Shown here one piece after another: positions 23,301 to 35,200 of a stretch of 64,000 nt of DNA; positions within the stretch are counted from its first letter, which is position 1; the number at the start of each line of letters is the position of its first letter. A program made the translations under genes and the position numbers. The notes beneath the pieces were generated by a model. That model saw nothing but the letters and a program-made list of their open reading frames with translations. It did not search any database and had not been told where the DNA came from. This DNA comes from Setaria digitata (taxonomy: Eukaryota; Nematoda; Chromadorea; Rhabditida; Setariidae): assembly GCA_003640385.1 (NCBI GenBank), contig RCAB01000049.1, forward strand, positions 124,001 to 188,000, written 5' to 3'.

Positions 23301-25795
23301 TCCCTTCAGTTCTTGTCCGAATTCCTTCAGAACTCATAGTGAATTATTTCCGAAAGTGTTTCCAAACTTCTAGTAGAGAAATACTGTGAAATGTTTAACA
23401 GTCTACCACGTTGTCCCTGTTTCCATATACATAAGTCTTCTCTTGTTATTTTGATATATTTAATTCCTTTTTACAATTGAATTTAGGTCTTTTTTTGCAA
23501 AGAACAGTTTTGTGAAAGTATAAAAATGTAAAAGTACCTTATGCTAAGAAGCTGAGCCCAGACAAGATCGTGGTCTGCAGAATTTTCAAGATCAAGTAAT
23601 GTACATGGTGCACCAGTAAGAATTGCCAGACCTTCCAATGTACGCCCAGCAGGCAACTTTGCATAACAACCAAGTATTTTTGCGAGAGCTTTCTCGATCA
23701 GTGATACCCAAAGCTGTAAAAAGAACATATTTTATGTTAACTAAATTTATCAAATTAATAATACCGTTTACCAAGTTAATAATATCACCCTGTCAACTGC
23801 AGTGACCTGACTAATCTCAACTTGATTATTTGGAAATTTAGTGAAAATTGTTTTTTTTTCTTTCAATTTCATAAATTTTTGTCGCCATTTCGTTGACTTT
23901 TTCCTCACAAATAATGAAGTGAAAATTCTACTTTTTTTTTTTGGAAAATTGAACAAAAAGACCTGATTACGTCGTCCAACTGCAAAGGCAAGTCCATGAG
24001 TCTGCGGATAGCACGGAAGAAAATCATCCACAAGAACTACCTGCCAGTGACCATCAACGCAGAGCCTGAAAATTACAAATTACACAAAAACTACCTGCCA
24101 GTGAAAATTACACAAGAACTACCTGCCAGTGACCATCAACGCAGAGCCTGAAAACTGCAGAGCTTCGATAGTGATTCAGGAAAACATTACAAAAGGACGC
24201 TAAAACTTTATAATGCAAGGAAAAATAATTTACCGTATTTGATAAACACCCCAAGGATTATAAATTTTTGTAAGAAAAATTTGGTCCAGAATATCTGGTC
24301 TTTCAGCGATAACCGCCAAAGCCGATAAAAACCAACAATTACCTAAACAACCTGCAATGGGAAGCAAATTATTCAGAAGTTTACTAATAAATTCGTATGA
24401 TTTATGGCAGAGCTTCAAGAAATGTTATTCCGAAAAAAGTTGATCTCGAAAAACAAAACGAAAATTTAAAGACAGAAATCACATCACTTAAACAGCCTTT
24501 ATAACGTGTCAAACTGTAGGAAAAATAACCCTGCTCGATATCGGATGGCTTAGGATCCAAAAATATTGACCATCTGTAACGTCTGCCATCTTTCGTGTAG
24601 ATGTTTTGCGGCCGAAGCCAAATGAAATCGTCCGCATTCAACTGGGTGTTACCAAATCTTTCATCAATAATCAAATTACCAATGGATTTTTTCGAATGAG
24701 GAAAACTGTCATCAATAAATGGCATATTGTTTTCTCTGTAAGATATAATTCTAAAACTATTTGTTAGAGTGAAATCTACCATTAAATAACTAGAAATTCT
24801 TCCGAAATACCCGGACTCCAGTTTCATTCTATTTGCTCATATCTTATTTGCTTCCAATTTTTTCTTCTACAATTCTAGAATTAATGACATTGACAACGAA
24901 CAGTTAATAAATTGAACCAGAAGAGTTAACCAGCAGCATTCACTTTTTCGATGAAAATGAAAGTTACTTGCAGAATCGAACGATTCGATCATATTCAGAT
25001 GCAGCTTCTTCTTCATGATTTTGCAATAGCTGACATGATGACGTTGAAATGACTCGAAGAGGTTCCACGGAAGGCTGCAAGTAAATTGAGCCACAAATAA
25101 ACTTATTAAACTATCTTGCGAAATCGTTTCCAGACAAAACCGCAACATGACAATGATTTAAAACGCATGGGCGAATAACAAGACTGATTGTTTTGATTCT
25201 TATTACGTTGATCTTGAGAGAGTAAGATGCTCGGGTACGCTGATTACACTACAAACTATTTAAATTATCCAAAAAATCTCAAATTTCTAGTCATAAATGT
25301 AATCAAGTGTTGCATACATACCTTTGCTGGTAATGGGGTAGGACAAGTTGAGACATTTTGTTCATCCTGTAAATTATGAGATGAAGATCGTGATGACGAG
25401 CCTAAGGTAAAAGGTAGTACTCCGACGTCAGTTAATGCAGAATCGATTGCATTCAAGACACCACTTAATGAAATTTCTGAAATTAAATTTAATGTCAATC
25501 AATAAGTGTCAGAATTTGAACTTCGACGACAGTTCAAAAATAAGTGATGTGTAAAAACGTAACAAGCAGCACTTTTTAAATTTCGCACTGCAAATTAAAT
25601 AATACGTTATAAATTTGGGTGGTCATATACAAAATATAGAAAGCAAGGAAAATTAAACTTGCTTGGTCGTTTGAACTGACCACGCTGGGAGCGTGAAATA
25701 AAACTGTTTGATGACATTGGATTCTCTGAACCACATGAAGCACATGAGAGAGATTTTCCATCGTTGAGGAGAGTGCAGTACTTACACGACCACAT
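20366..25795 (-). CDS. CAPN15: Calpain-15 / small-optic-lobes type calpain (15 exons, 741 aa)
   Basis: Minus-strand exons: 25795-25681, 25476-25322, 25074-24968, 24735-24530, 24351-24234, 24065-23963, 23713-23538, 23161-22780, 22536-22445, 22284-22138, 21761-21624, 21394-21298, 20966-20874, 20747-20658, 20572-20366. All phases close. Domains: one RanBP2-type zinc finger (W2, C4, C7, C18, C21); a low-complexity linker; a calpain protease core (about 125-445) with Cys200 in GNCWFLSALAV, His358 in RHAYSLLDV and Asn405 in RLRNPWG; then the SOL-homology C-terminus (EIAKVRSQQGWKEL, FLQIFCDCSQSANVLSTRA, PPMHRQILMLLTHFE). It is a cytosolic cysteine protease without EF-hands. Vertebrate CAPN15 is about 1086 aa with several fingers, so this N-terminus is much shorter. 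An in-frame TAA directly precedes the start. There is an insertion of about 20 residues between the His and Asn motifs. The least certain junctions are exons 1/2 and 11-13. Confidence 0.9.
24030..24154. repeat. Partial duplication of calpain exon 6 within intron 5
   Basis: The 43 bases at 24030-24072 (5' part of exon 6 plus its acceptor) recur at 24112-24154, 82 bases upstream in the gene's reading direction. A third partial copy of 15 bases (actacctgccagtga) sits at 24090-24104. The duplicate keeps the TTTTCAG acceptor. Confidence 0.88.
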
Positions 25796-25807
25796 TTATA
25801 CGTCTTA

Positions 25808-25825
25808 TCACACTATACCCGTCAT
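25808..25825 (-). promoter_or_regulatory. Short upstream ORF in the calpain leader
   Basis: After the leader acceptor, the first ATG is not the calpain start but a six-codon frame including its stop (M-T-G-I-V-stop), ending 12 bases before the calpain ATG. It could lower translation of the main frame. Confidence 0.5.
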
Positions 25826-25836
25826 TTAATGTTCGT

Positions 25837-25848
25837 CTGAAATTTAAT
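25837..25848 (-). other. Probable trans-splice acceptor of the calpain gene
   Basis: On the minus strand an AT-rich tract ends ATTAAATTTCAG, about 40 bases before the start codon, with no coding exon seen upstream. Confidence 0.5.
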
Positions 25849-28391
25849 GAAAATTTAAAGTCGAAATTTTGTCAAAAAAACAAACTTCTCACTTTCTCGC
25901 GCTTATTAAGTTCTACTTTACTACAAGAAAATACTCCCAATGATGGTCACTAATTGGTCTAAAACATGAATGGCTATGTGAAGAAAAATATACAGTGACA
26001 AAGGGGGACAGGTAAGATGAACGGAAAACTAGAAGTTATTGATAGGAGGAATGATTCTGCTTCATTCCTCACTCTACTCAATTAATTATCACTGAAATAA
26101 TCACAAGTTATCCAGTAGAAAATACATTCCGCCACACGTGGTCCCACCCCTTGTGTTCAAATTAATCTGCCTGAATGGCTTAATTTGACATAAACCCTTC
26201 CGGAAATCCAGCGCTATTTATTCGGAAGTACGAGTTGGAAAAGTAAAAGCACACTAGCAAAACACGGATTGAATCGACCTAGAAATCGTGATGCTTGTCT
26301 GGAAAATCTACCAGAATTGTTTGCTGGATGAAAGAGTAGGGTCAAACATTCAGAACCACCTATAAATTTACTGAATCGAGATATCATGGACAATAAGGTT
26401 TTTACTGAAAAGAAATTTGATAACTTGATAAGGGCGAGAAGAGTTAATCATTTCTACTTCCTTTTATATGTATATCCATCTAACCTCTCAGAAAAGCACT
26501 TGAACTTCCCAGTTCTCAGCGTTCCTTTCATTTTTTGGATAAAAATGATGCAAATTTTTAATCTTTAAAGTTTTCCTGTACAAAAAAAGCAAAAGAAAAC
26601 ACAAGAAGTACCAGACCAACATCAAAATAGTTCACCATTCCTACTCCCAACCACTTATCATCAATCTTTCAAAAAACCAACCGACTCGGTTTTTGTACGG
26701 TCCTTACTCCTCACTTGTCATCTTATAATCATTATACAAATTCATTAATTAACAAAAATTTACATATATCTCTTCTGGAAGAGTACGCATAAATACTGAA
26801 ATGATTGGTTTTGAAAAATACAAAAATTTACATATATCATGCTGACATCGCTCCTGGAAAATAACGTACTTTTTTTAATAATCCACGAAAACATATGATA
26901 TTTGATAAAGCAGAAATTTGCATGGAATTACCAGAACTATAGAAATAGATGAGAATATCGTTTCTGAAATAGTTCACTTCCTTCTTGCTTGGCTGCTGGC
27001 TGCATTGACCGCTGGTCTCTTGAGGTGGATTTTCTCTTCCGGTCTCGAGTAGAGGTTTCAATATCAAGGATTCTGGCGAGGCGTTTTATCTTTGTTTAAG
27101 GTTTACTACGGGCCAAGTGACAGTGTTTTCGTAACGTGCTCAAGTTCTTATTGATAGTTTTTTTTTTTTTGTTTAAATCTGATTTATGAGTGCAACTTCA
27201 CATTTTGAAAAGGGGCAGCAAAAGAGCTTGGAAAATTGTAATATTTCTAAAGAGCACAGTATCATTAATACTTCAATAAGTGTTTTGATGTCTTTGGAAA
27301 GCATAAATTTGGAACAAAATAGAGCAGAGTTTTATTTATGAAATATTCTTGGCATTTAGTTTCATGAAATTTCCTCGAGAACCGGGATCGACACTCCTCA
27401 GAAATAATATCGTCTTCAAGAAAACAGATGTGCAGAATTTTTTCGGATTTTTATGAAAAAAAAAAATTTTAAATCGAAAATTGCTATTAATAAGTTCACG
27501 AGTAGTATAAAGAGAATAAATTGAGCAACTTGTTTCCCGCTATTTTAGGCCCCAATTAGACGGTTTTTTTGCGTGAAGTACAATTACAATCAGGTTGAAA
27601 TGTGTATCACTATACAGTTGAGCAGTTTGAAATTTCTATAAGAATTAATTAGACAAATTTTTCCTTAATTCGGCAGAAAACTTCTTGACAGTTTAGAATA
27701 TCAATCGATCCCTGCCTCACAAATATTCGATTCAACTGTACTACTATCAAGAAGAGGTTCAGAATGGTTAGTTGCTGAATTCATATGAAACACTCAAGAA
27801 ATGAGATGTGAAAAGAACTTCATATGAAACATAAAAATGAAATGTAAAAGCAGTGGTTTTGTTGTTCGGTGGTAATTGAATAGCTTTCTATTATTTAGTT
27901 ATGTATGCAAAATTAAAAATTTCATGTTTGAGAAAAATTAGGAAGTGAATGAGATTTTCAAAAAAATTATTTCATATTCAGAGTGATTCAGGGAAAAACG
28001 ACGTCACTGAAGGTGTTGCAAGCTTGAACATTAAGCAATCAGAAGGTACCCCAATTAAGATATCTTCGAATAAAATGATAACTTAAGCAAATGTCTGAAT
28101 CTTCCAACAGAATTGCAATGCCACAAAATTGGAACTAGAACTGGGTTTTCAGGCTCTATAAAATATAAAAACAAAGGGAACAACTGAGATTAAAACCGTT
28201 CTGTTATATTCCTGGCAGATTTATACTTCCGGAAAACGAAATTTCCATAATACTTATCAGCTTCTTTTTCTCTGAACATATCCTCATTAATTAGTTGACG
28301 AATCAGAACCATTGAAATTTGCATATTTAGTCTGTACTCATAGAAAAGTTGGTTTTCTGCAGTGACTGAGGATTCACAAGCCGCGGGAACG
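25849..28391. other. Divergent intergenic region between calpain and STAR genes
   Basis: About 2.5 kb between two genes that read away from each other; it should hold both promoters. A slightly GC-richer patch at about 26960-27090 has open frames on both strands but no assignable exon. A 10-base T-run lies near 27160. The STAR leader acceptor is at 28351-28362. Confidence 0.45.
28351..28362 (+). other. Probable leader acceptor of the STAR gene
   Basis: GGTTTTCTGCAG precedes the first coding exon. The first ATG after it, 28392, is in frame with the rest. The frame is open back to the acceptor, so an upstream coding exon remains possible. Confidence 0.5.
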
Positions 28392-31300
28392 ATGCGAACA
28401 ATCACTGATGGAAACCAAGATGGTGCTAGAAATAAGGAAAAGGCGTCGACTGCAGTGATTGGTGCTGAAAGTGGTGATTGCGCCCCGCAACGTACTGGAA
28501 GCGCTCTCGGTGCTCCTGGAAGAATCAGCACAGTGCCACCTAAGTTCCAGTTTTTCCGTAGTTCTCGTCCATATCTGACTCGAGAAGTTAGTTCCAAACT
28601 TGTCAACTGACACCTTAGTTATAAAACTATTGGAAAATTAGCTTCCATTATTTCAAGTGAGAAGTTTGTTCTAAATGCTAAAAACCTTAAGAATCTTTTA
28701 GTTCTAGTCTATCAAATGAAGGCAAACAACTTTGAATATACCAAATAGTCTGTTCTAGATAATTTTTCCTAAAATATTTAGGCAAATGCGGAGTATTTGG
28801 CACGACTTATTAAGGAGAAAGAAGATTTAAAGGCGCTGCCAAATTCTTTCCATTTTAAGCATGCTGTTCGCCTCGTCGATAATGGTGGATTATTTGATCT
28901 TTCAAAATAAGTGGTAGCAATAAGTTTATCATTTTTTAATGGCAATCTCTGAATGAAATTCATGAACTTTAAATTTAAAAAATTATTTAATATAGAGATA
29001 GCGAAAATGCGTGAAGGTCTTGGTCAAATGCTAGAAGTGCAGGAAGATAGAAATGATGAAGCGGCAGCAAGGTCACGTCAAGAAACAACTAAGAATGCGA
29101 CATCAACTCCAACAAACGGAAAGAAGATTTTCCTTCAGGAAAAGATATTCGTTCCAGTAAACGAGTATCCCAATGTTCGTTCCCTTCGCTCTCTTTGCAA
29201 AGTGTGAAATTAACACTAAAGTACTTTGAGAAAAGTTAGAACAAAAATATTCGGCGCAATATCTCTCGAAATAAATATTAAAAGACTGTGTATTACTGTG
29301 TTTGTTTGTTCTTGCATATTGCTGAGATATTTAATTAATTGCATAAATATTTTAGCAGTGTGAAACATGGGAAAAACGTGACACATAGGTAAAATTTTAA
29401 CTGAATTATATACCTTGTGCTTTTTTTTTATAGTATAACTTTGTGGGACGTATCCTTGGGCCACGTGGGATGACTGCAAAACAACTAGAAGAGGAATCTG
29501 GCTGTCGTATCATGATTCGTGGACGTGGGTCGATGCGTGAGGTTAGCTGTCTACATATCATTTTTTTTTTTTCTAATCGCAATAGGTGGAACTATTTCAA
29601 AATGTAATTCTTTTCATTAAATAAGTGGATTGATATTTTTCGAAAGGAAAGTAAAGGCAATTTGAGGATGGTTCACATCGCCAAAGTATGTACAACGATC
29701 AGATGAAAGAAGAGTTGCATGTCCTAGTCCAGTGCGAAGATTTTGAAGAAGTTGCCAAGGCGAAGGTTAAACGGGCTGTTGAATGTATTCGTTATATGCT
29801 TATTCCACCAGTATGTTATTCCACCAGTATTTTTTTACGCAGCAATTTAGTAGCTATCAAGAAGATTAATTTGAAATAATGCGTACTCTGAAGTAGGTCT
29901 GTTCCTGAACTTTTGTGAAGAACCTGAAATTAGGTTGATCATTTAAGAATATAAGTTTTCTTCAGCCGGAAGGTGAAGATGAGCTGAAGCGTAAGCAATT
30001 AATGGAATTATCAATCATTAATGGTACTTATCGTCCAACTAATGCTTCTCGGATTGCTCTTAGTAATTGTTCTTTTTGTATATTCACTGCCTCATAAGCT
30101 TTATGCACAAGTTAGATTAACGCGAATGAATAATCATGAATAGGTACGCACTTTTTGACTAATCCATGTACACCAAATTTTTGAGGCTTAATCAATCTGA
30201 AAGTTGATTGTATCACTTTCTGTCACATTATCAAGTTATATTTTAATTTAATTGCTCTAATTATCAACAATTTCAGACAACCGTTCACAGCTGTCGGCAA
30301 CATTCAATTTTGCTCATAATGGAGGGGAAAATTCAGTTCGCGGAGTGAATAATCCTGCAGTATATGCAAATGGGACCATTGAGGTCAGCAGAGAATCTTT
30401 TTTATACCCAAAGTTTAGCAGTTAGTGAGCAATGAAGTACTTGATTGGTTATTGAAGCTCAATCAATAAAGCACCAGTGAAGAATCAGGTTTTACTCAGT
30501 GTACTTCTGCATTAAGAAAAACTTGCTCTAAAAACACGAACTAGTGGATTTTATTTTCCTCTTGAAAAATTCAATTATATCACATTGTTCCTCAGCTACT
30601 CTTCATAAGTTATACTTTTTATGCTCATTTGCTTCAGTACTTAAATCTTAAATACAGGAGCAATTTAGGAGTATAATATTTCAGGACGACAAACGTACGG
30701 CCTTCTTCGATCCCAGGTAGCTGTCTTGCAGCTTCATGTAATTTCACCTTTTCTAAATTAAACTTTAGTCATTGACACGTATCTAATCAATTTTTATTAT
30801 AGCCTTTTACACTAAAAATTTAATGTTCCCGATTTGGTTTGTTTTTTGGTAAGAATCAATGAAGAAATGATTAAGTGCCTTCTCGAGAAATAACTTCCTG
30901 ACTTTTATCACCAGAAAGATTTTATTTATTTTGATGGAATCTTTTCGTTTTTCTCGTGCATTTTTCAAAAATGAGACTTTTTCAAGTTGATACATCTCAC
31001 AACTGAACCTTATCTCCACTTGTTGTGCTGTAGGCATTTCCCCTTCATAGAAATTCGCACATAAATCAACGGAGCATTGACAAGACTGTTTTGGAACCTT
31101 TTGTCACCGAAATTTTCGCTAAATTCATTTTTTGCGTTTTTCTTCGCATTATTGTGAAGACTGGAAGTGAAATTTGAGTCGTAAATAATTGTTTTTTTTT
31201 TTTTTTAAATAAGAAAATTTGGCGGAAAATTCATTCACTTCGGCTAAATTAATCGTTACAAATGAAAATCCTTTCCTAGTGGAATGAACTATTACAGAGC

Positions 31301-32223
31301 AGGTGTAAACTTGCCTTATGGCCCAGGGCAACATTACCCGTACAATGCATATACGGTAAATACGCGCCAGGCTCTTGCATCGCTGGGATTCGACATGGAT
31401 GCATTTGAGGTTGCTGACTGCTGCGGGAAGCGAATGGGAAAAGCACCCGCGGGGTATGTATGTTGTGCAGTAGTTCACGTACAACTGAGGGGTCCTGCAC
31501 CAGCACTACCGGTGGGAGAGGCCTGTGGGAGTTTCCTTTGCTCGTGTAATTAGCAAATAAATTCATTCCACAGTGTTTCCAGTGGCCAAGTAGCTGCAGC
31601 AGCGACAATACCACCTGCTACGCAGTATCCACGTCCGTATGGAATCAGCACTCCGGTAATGGATCCTTTTGGGATGCAGTACATGTGGAATCCCCCGATT
31701 AATCCAGCCATGTTTGGTGTATTCGATAATTCTACCAATGCGATAGCCAAAGAGTATTGTAATCAAGTAATGGCTGGGTAGGTTTTTTTTTCCTTTACCT
31801 AATTGAAGGCCAAGCTTGGATGTTTTATTCCGTTTTTTGAAATCCAGAAGACAGAGACTATCGTTAGGAAGAGAAAAATAACCGGTTCTGAAAAATTCAA
31901 GCAGTGTTCTTTGGCGGGTTATTTTTAGAAGAGAGTGGAAAAGAGAGAGAAGATGAAAACAACGGTCATTAAGAGAGATATTTAATTCATTCTTTTGCGA
32001 ACGGCCACGGCCTTTTTCCTTTTTTTGACAAATTTGCCTAACTTTTTCCAGACTTTCACCGGCAATTAACGGCAATGCAACATCGATTGGTGACGGAATG
32101 GCTCAGACATCGAACGCACTACCTGTCAACCTGCAACAGTATATTACAGCTGCGGCATTGCTTAGTGGAACGTCAGCCTTCCGCAATGACGGATCCGGTG
32201 ATGGACCGAGCAACCAACACTAA
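28392..32223 (+). CDS. STAR-family RNA-binding protein, GLD-1/quaking type (11 exons, 504 aa)
   Basis: Exons: 28392-28586, 28782-28884, 28996-29174, 29434-29541, 29667-29810, 29966-30062, 30277-30383, 30685-30716, 31280-31453, 31574-31777, 32052-32223; phases close to a TAA stop. Domains: variable N-terminus; QUA1 dimerisation segment (about 66-115, [19 protein letters not shown]); a single maxi-KH domain (about 148-243) with [20 protein letters not shown] and [13 protein letters not shown]2 (about 244-272, [15 protein letters not shown] and NGTYRP). The C-terminal half is Pro/Ala/Gln/Asn-rich. Known relatives bind ACUAAY-type elements and control translation, stability or splicing (GLD-1, ASD-2, Quaking/HOW). 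LHVLVQCED and NGTYRP recall GLD-1, but QUA1 is divergent, so I do not assign orthology. The exon 5 acceptor is ATTTGAG, the only one giving an open frame. Confidence 0.88.
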
Positions 32224-35200
32224 GTGAAGAGAATCGGACAGAAGGCAGAATTCTCAAGATTTAATTTTATAGTACACTTTGTTTCAGTTTCCTTCACAGT
32301 TTATTTAAATGAGCAACCATACCACTTCATTTTCTTTTTTTTTTTCTTTTTTCACTTTTTCATGCAGTAGGAAAATATATTTTATTCTAAAATTAGTAAA
32401 AATGAATAGAACTAACTCTAGAAAGTGTACGATTTTGTGGAAAGTAGCCACGAAGTTTTCACATTTCTCAGACTTCCAGTAGTAAAACAAGCATGTCAGA
32501 TTTGTTAAATTCTGCTGATAATTATCATTATCCCGTGCATAATTACCTCGTAATCAGCTACATTACTAATTTCTCGTTTTTACAGCTGTTTCATGTTGAG
32601 GAAAAAAAAAGCTCTAAGTGACTTTTGGACTATAAGTTGCAGCATTAATTTATAAGACTTCACTATAAAATGCTTTTTGACAAAATAGTAAAACAAATTA
32701 GGCTCATATCAATTTGAACCAATCTTACTGTATTCCCTCTTATTTTTATAGCAGATTTGATTATGAAATATTTGGATAGTATGAAGAAGGCACATTAACA
32801 TGGTGTTTTCCTTACATTATTTCCACCAAATAGGCAGTCATGAAGTATGGTTAATTATTCTTCGTCCTCATTTAATGTAGCTAAAGATATTTGTTAACTA
32901 TCTCACATATAGAATTCAATGGATTCAATGGTAAATCGTATAATAGTCCCCTAAGAATATTCGATTCATTTATTTGTTGTTTAAATATGAATACGCTTTC
33001 CGAAATATGAAAACGTAACTGACTGTGTCACGCACTGTCAAAAGGATACTTAACTAAAGTCTGCAGAGGAAGCCATGTGTATGTGTTAGAAGCATTTCGC
33101 AGCTAAACAGTATACGACAAGAATCTGATGTAACTTTATCTTCATGCAAGAAGCAGTAAAACTTTGGAATTGAAATGACGGACACAATCGGTGTCACCTT
33201 TGAGCTGTTGGTTTAGTTCAAAATTCAATTCCAACTGTCAGCGAATTTTCCTTCACACTGCCAGAACTTCATTAAAGTATGCAAAACAACGTTGCTTGAA
33301 CTCTTGCCACTGTAAATGATTACAAATGGCAGCTCATAGAATATAACTACTTTATAATAAAAATGCTGGAAAGAAGTTTCAGTATGGTTCCAATTTTGAG
33401 CACATTTCTCGTTCATTGCTCAACTTTAACATTTGTAAAGACAGCGAAGTACTTCAGTTGTTAGAAACTCCAAATTCCCAATGATCTAGATTGTAAATAA
33501 GCCAACCTAGATTTCTAGTAAGGTCGTTTCCTACCACTTGTTACAATATCTTCAGGTAATCCTTTCATTATCTAGGCAAATAGGCTGAAATATTAGAGTT
33601 TTCCATGACATTATCTTATTTACTTTTGATAATAGCGTTGATTTTCCGTCTTATTCATTATCAGCCATATTTTGGGTATAATCTTCTGTTCAGCGCTAAA
33701 AATCATGAATTCAGAATTATCGCTTCCTCGCTAATTTGTAAAAGCTGCGATCAAACAACTTTGATCAATCATTCCCACGGATTAATTGGTCCAATCCTAA
33801 AAAATAGTTATCATTCTTGGAATATGTTGATTTATTTTAAGAATCTTTACCAATATCGATGTATTCTAATTTACTGCGAAGAATTATTATTTTAACTTTG
33901 CTTTCCGTCTATTCCTTAAGAATCTTAGATCGATGGATTCCAATTTACGTTGCGAATCATCCTTAGTATTGATGTGATAAGAATTAGCCTAAGAATCGTG
34001 AACAACTGGTACGCTCCCGAGAATGTATTTGCATTCTGAATTGAGTGCAGGATTCGGAGAATGGAAGGGAAGAGGAAGAGTGTCAATCATTTTTCATTTC
34101 ACTAATCTAAACAACAATCACTGTGTAGTCTGCTCTTCTTCTTGCAAATAAACCAGTGGTGCAAAAATAAGTTCAATTTGGCTCAGGAATAATCTTTTTG
34201 TACTTTTATTTATTGCATTTGGATCCATCAAAAACAACCTCCTACTTTTTTTGACATTTTTTCACAAATTATTTCAACTTTTAAATTTGGCATCGAACTG
34301 TAAACATTGAACCGATATCGAACTAAACTCTTCATCAGACTAACTGATTATTTCTTCCGTTCTTGTTGCGTTTAACGAAAGCGATTAATTTCAAGCGCAC
34401 TAATGAGCACTTAGTTTCTCACTGTCATACATAATCAAATCCATAAAGTGTATTATTTCGACGAAACTTTGATACTAATCTCTTCATCCCCTACCTTTTT
34501 AAAACTTTTCACAAAACAATATATTTAATGTCTCCTCTGATGATTCTTCCTACTTGTTGTAAAATCTTAAATTTCGGTTCTTCCTTAATTTTACATTTTA
34601 AAATGATGCCACTCTAAAATCGAACGCTGCTAATCATTGAAAATTTAGTTTTCATCTCTTTTTTTTTAATTACTATCTTTCTTTTTAATTTCAGTTAATC
34701 AAGTGGTCAGTAATACTAAGCAATCAAAGTTATTTTCGAAAAATTACTTTGCTAATAAACATTAATTTTAAAGCGTTCATTGAGCTTCAATTGCAAGAGC
34801 TTTCTTTTTCTTTTCCAAAACGTCGAAATGTTAAATTCCAATATCAAAATCAACTGCAATTTCTTCTCATATGCATCTTCAATAACTCGATGTTCCTTAA
34901 TCACAAAATTTCAAAATTTAGAAGCCAACTGATTTATGAATTTTCATTTCCGAAATCAACGGAAAGGAAAAGAGGACAAGGCTGCAGCAATACTAAAACT
35001 GCTACTTGTTGTCTTTAAGAAGTCCGAATGACTTATTTTTATGGGTCATTTTCATGCAAGATTTGTTAAAAAAAGAATGTTTCATCATTCTTATAGGCAT
35101 ATCCTACAAACAGAGCATTTCGAAATTAAAATTTTTACTTGTGAAATTAAAAAAGTTGAGCAAGAAGTTGTATAGAATTACATTGAGTAATCATCCACTC

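Noticed and set aside
31149..32075. Several minus-strand ORFs of 66-170 residues
   Set aside because: They are antisense to STAR exons 9-10 and the following intron, which have consistent splice phases on the plus strand.
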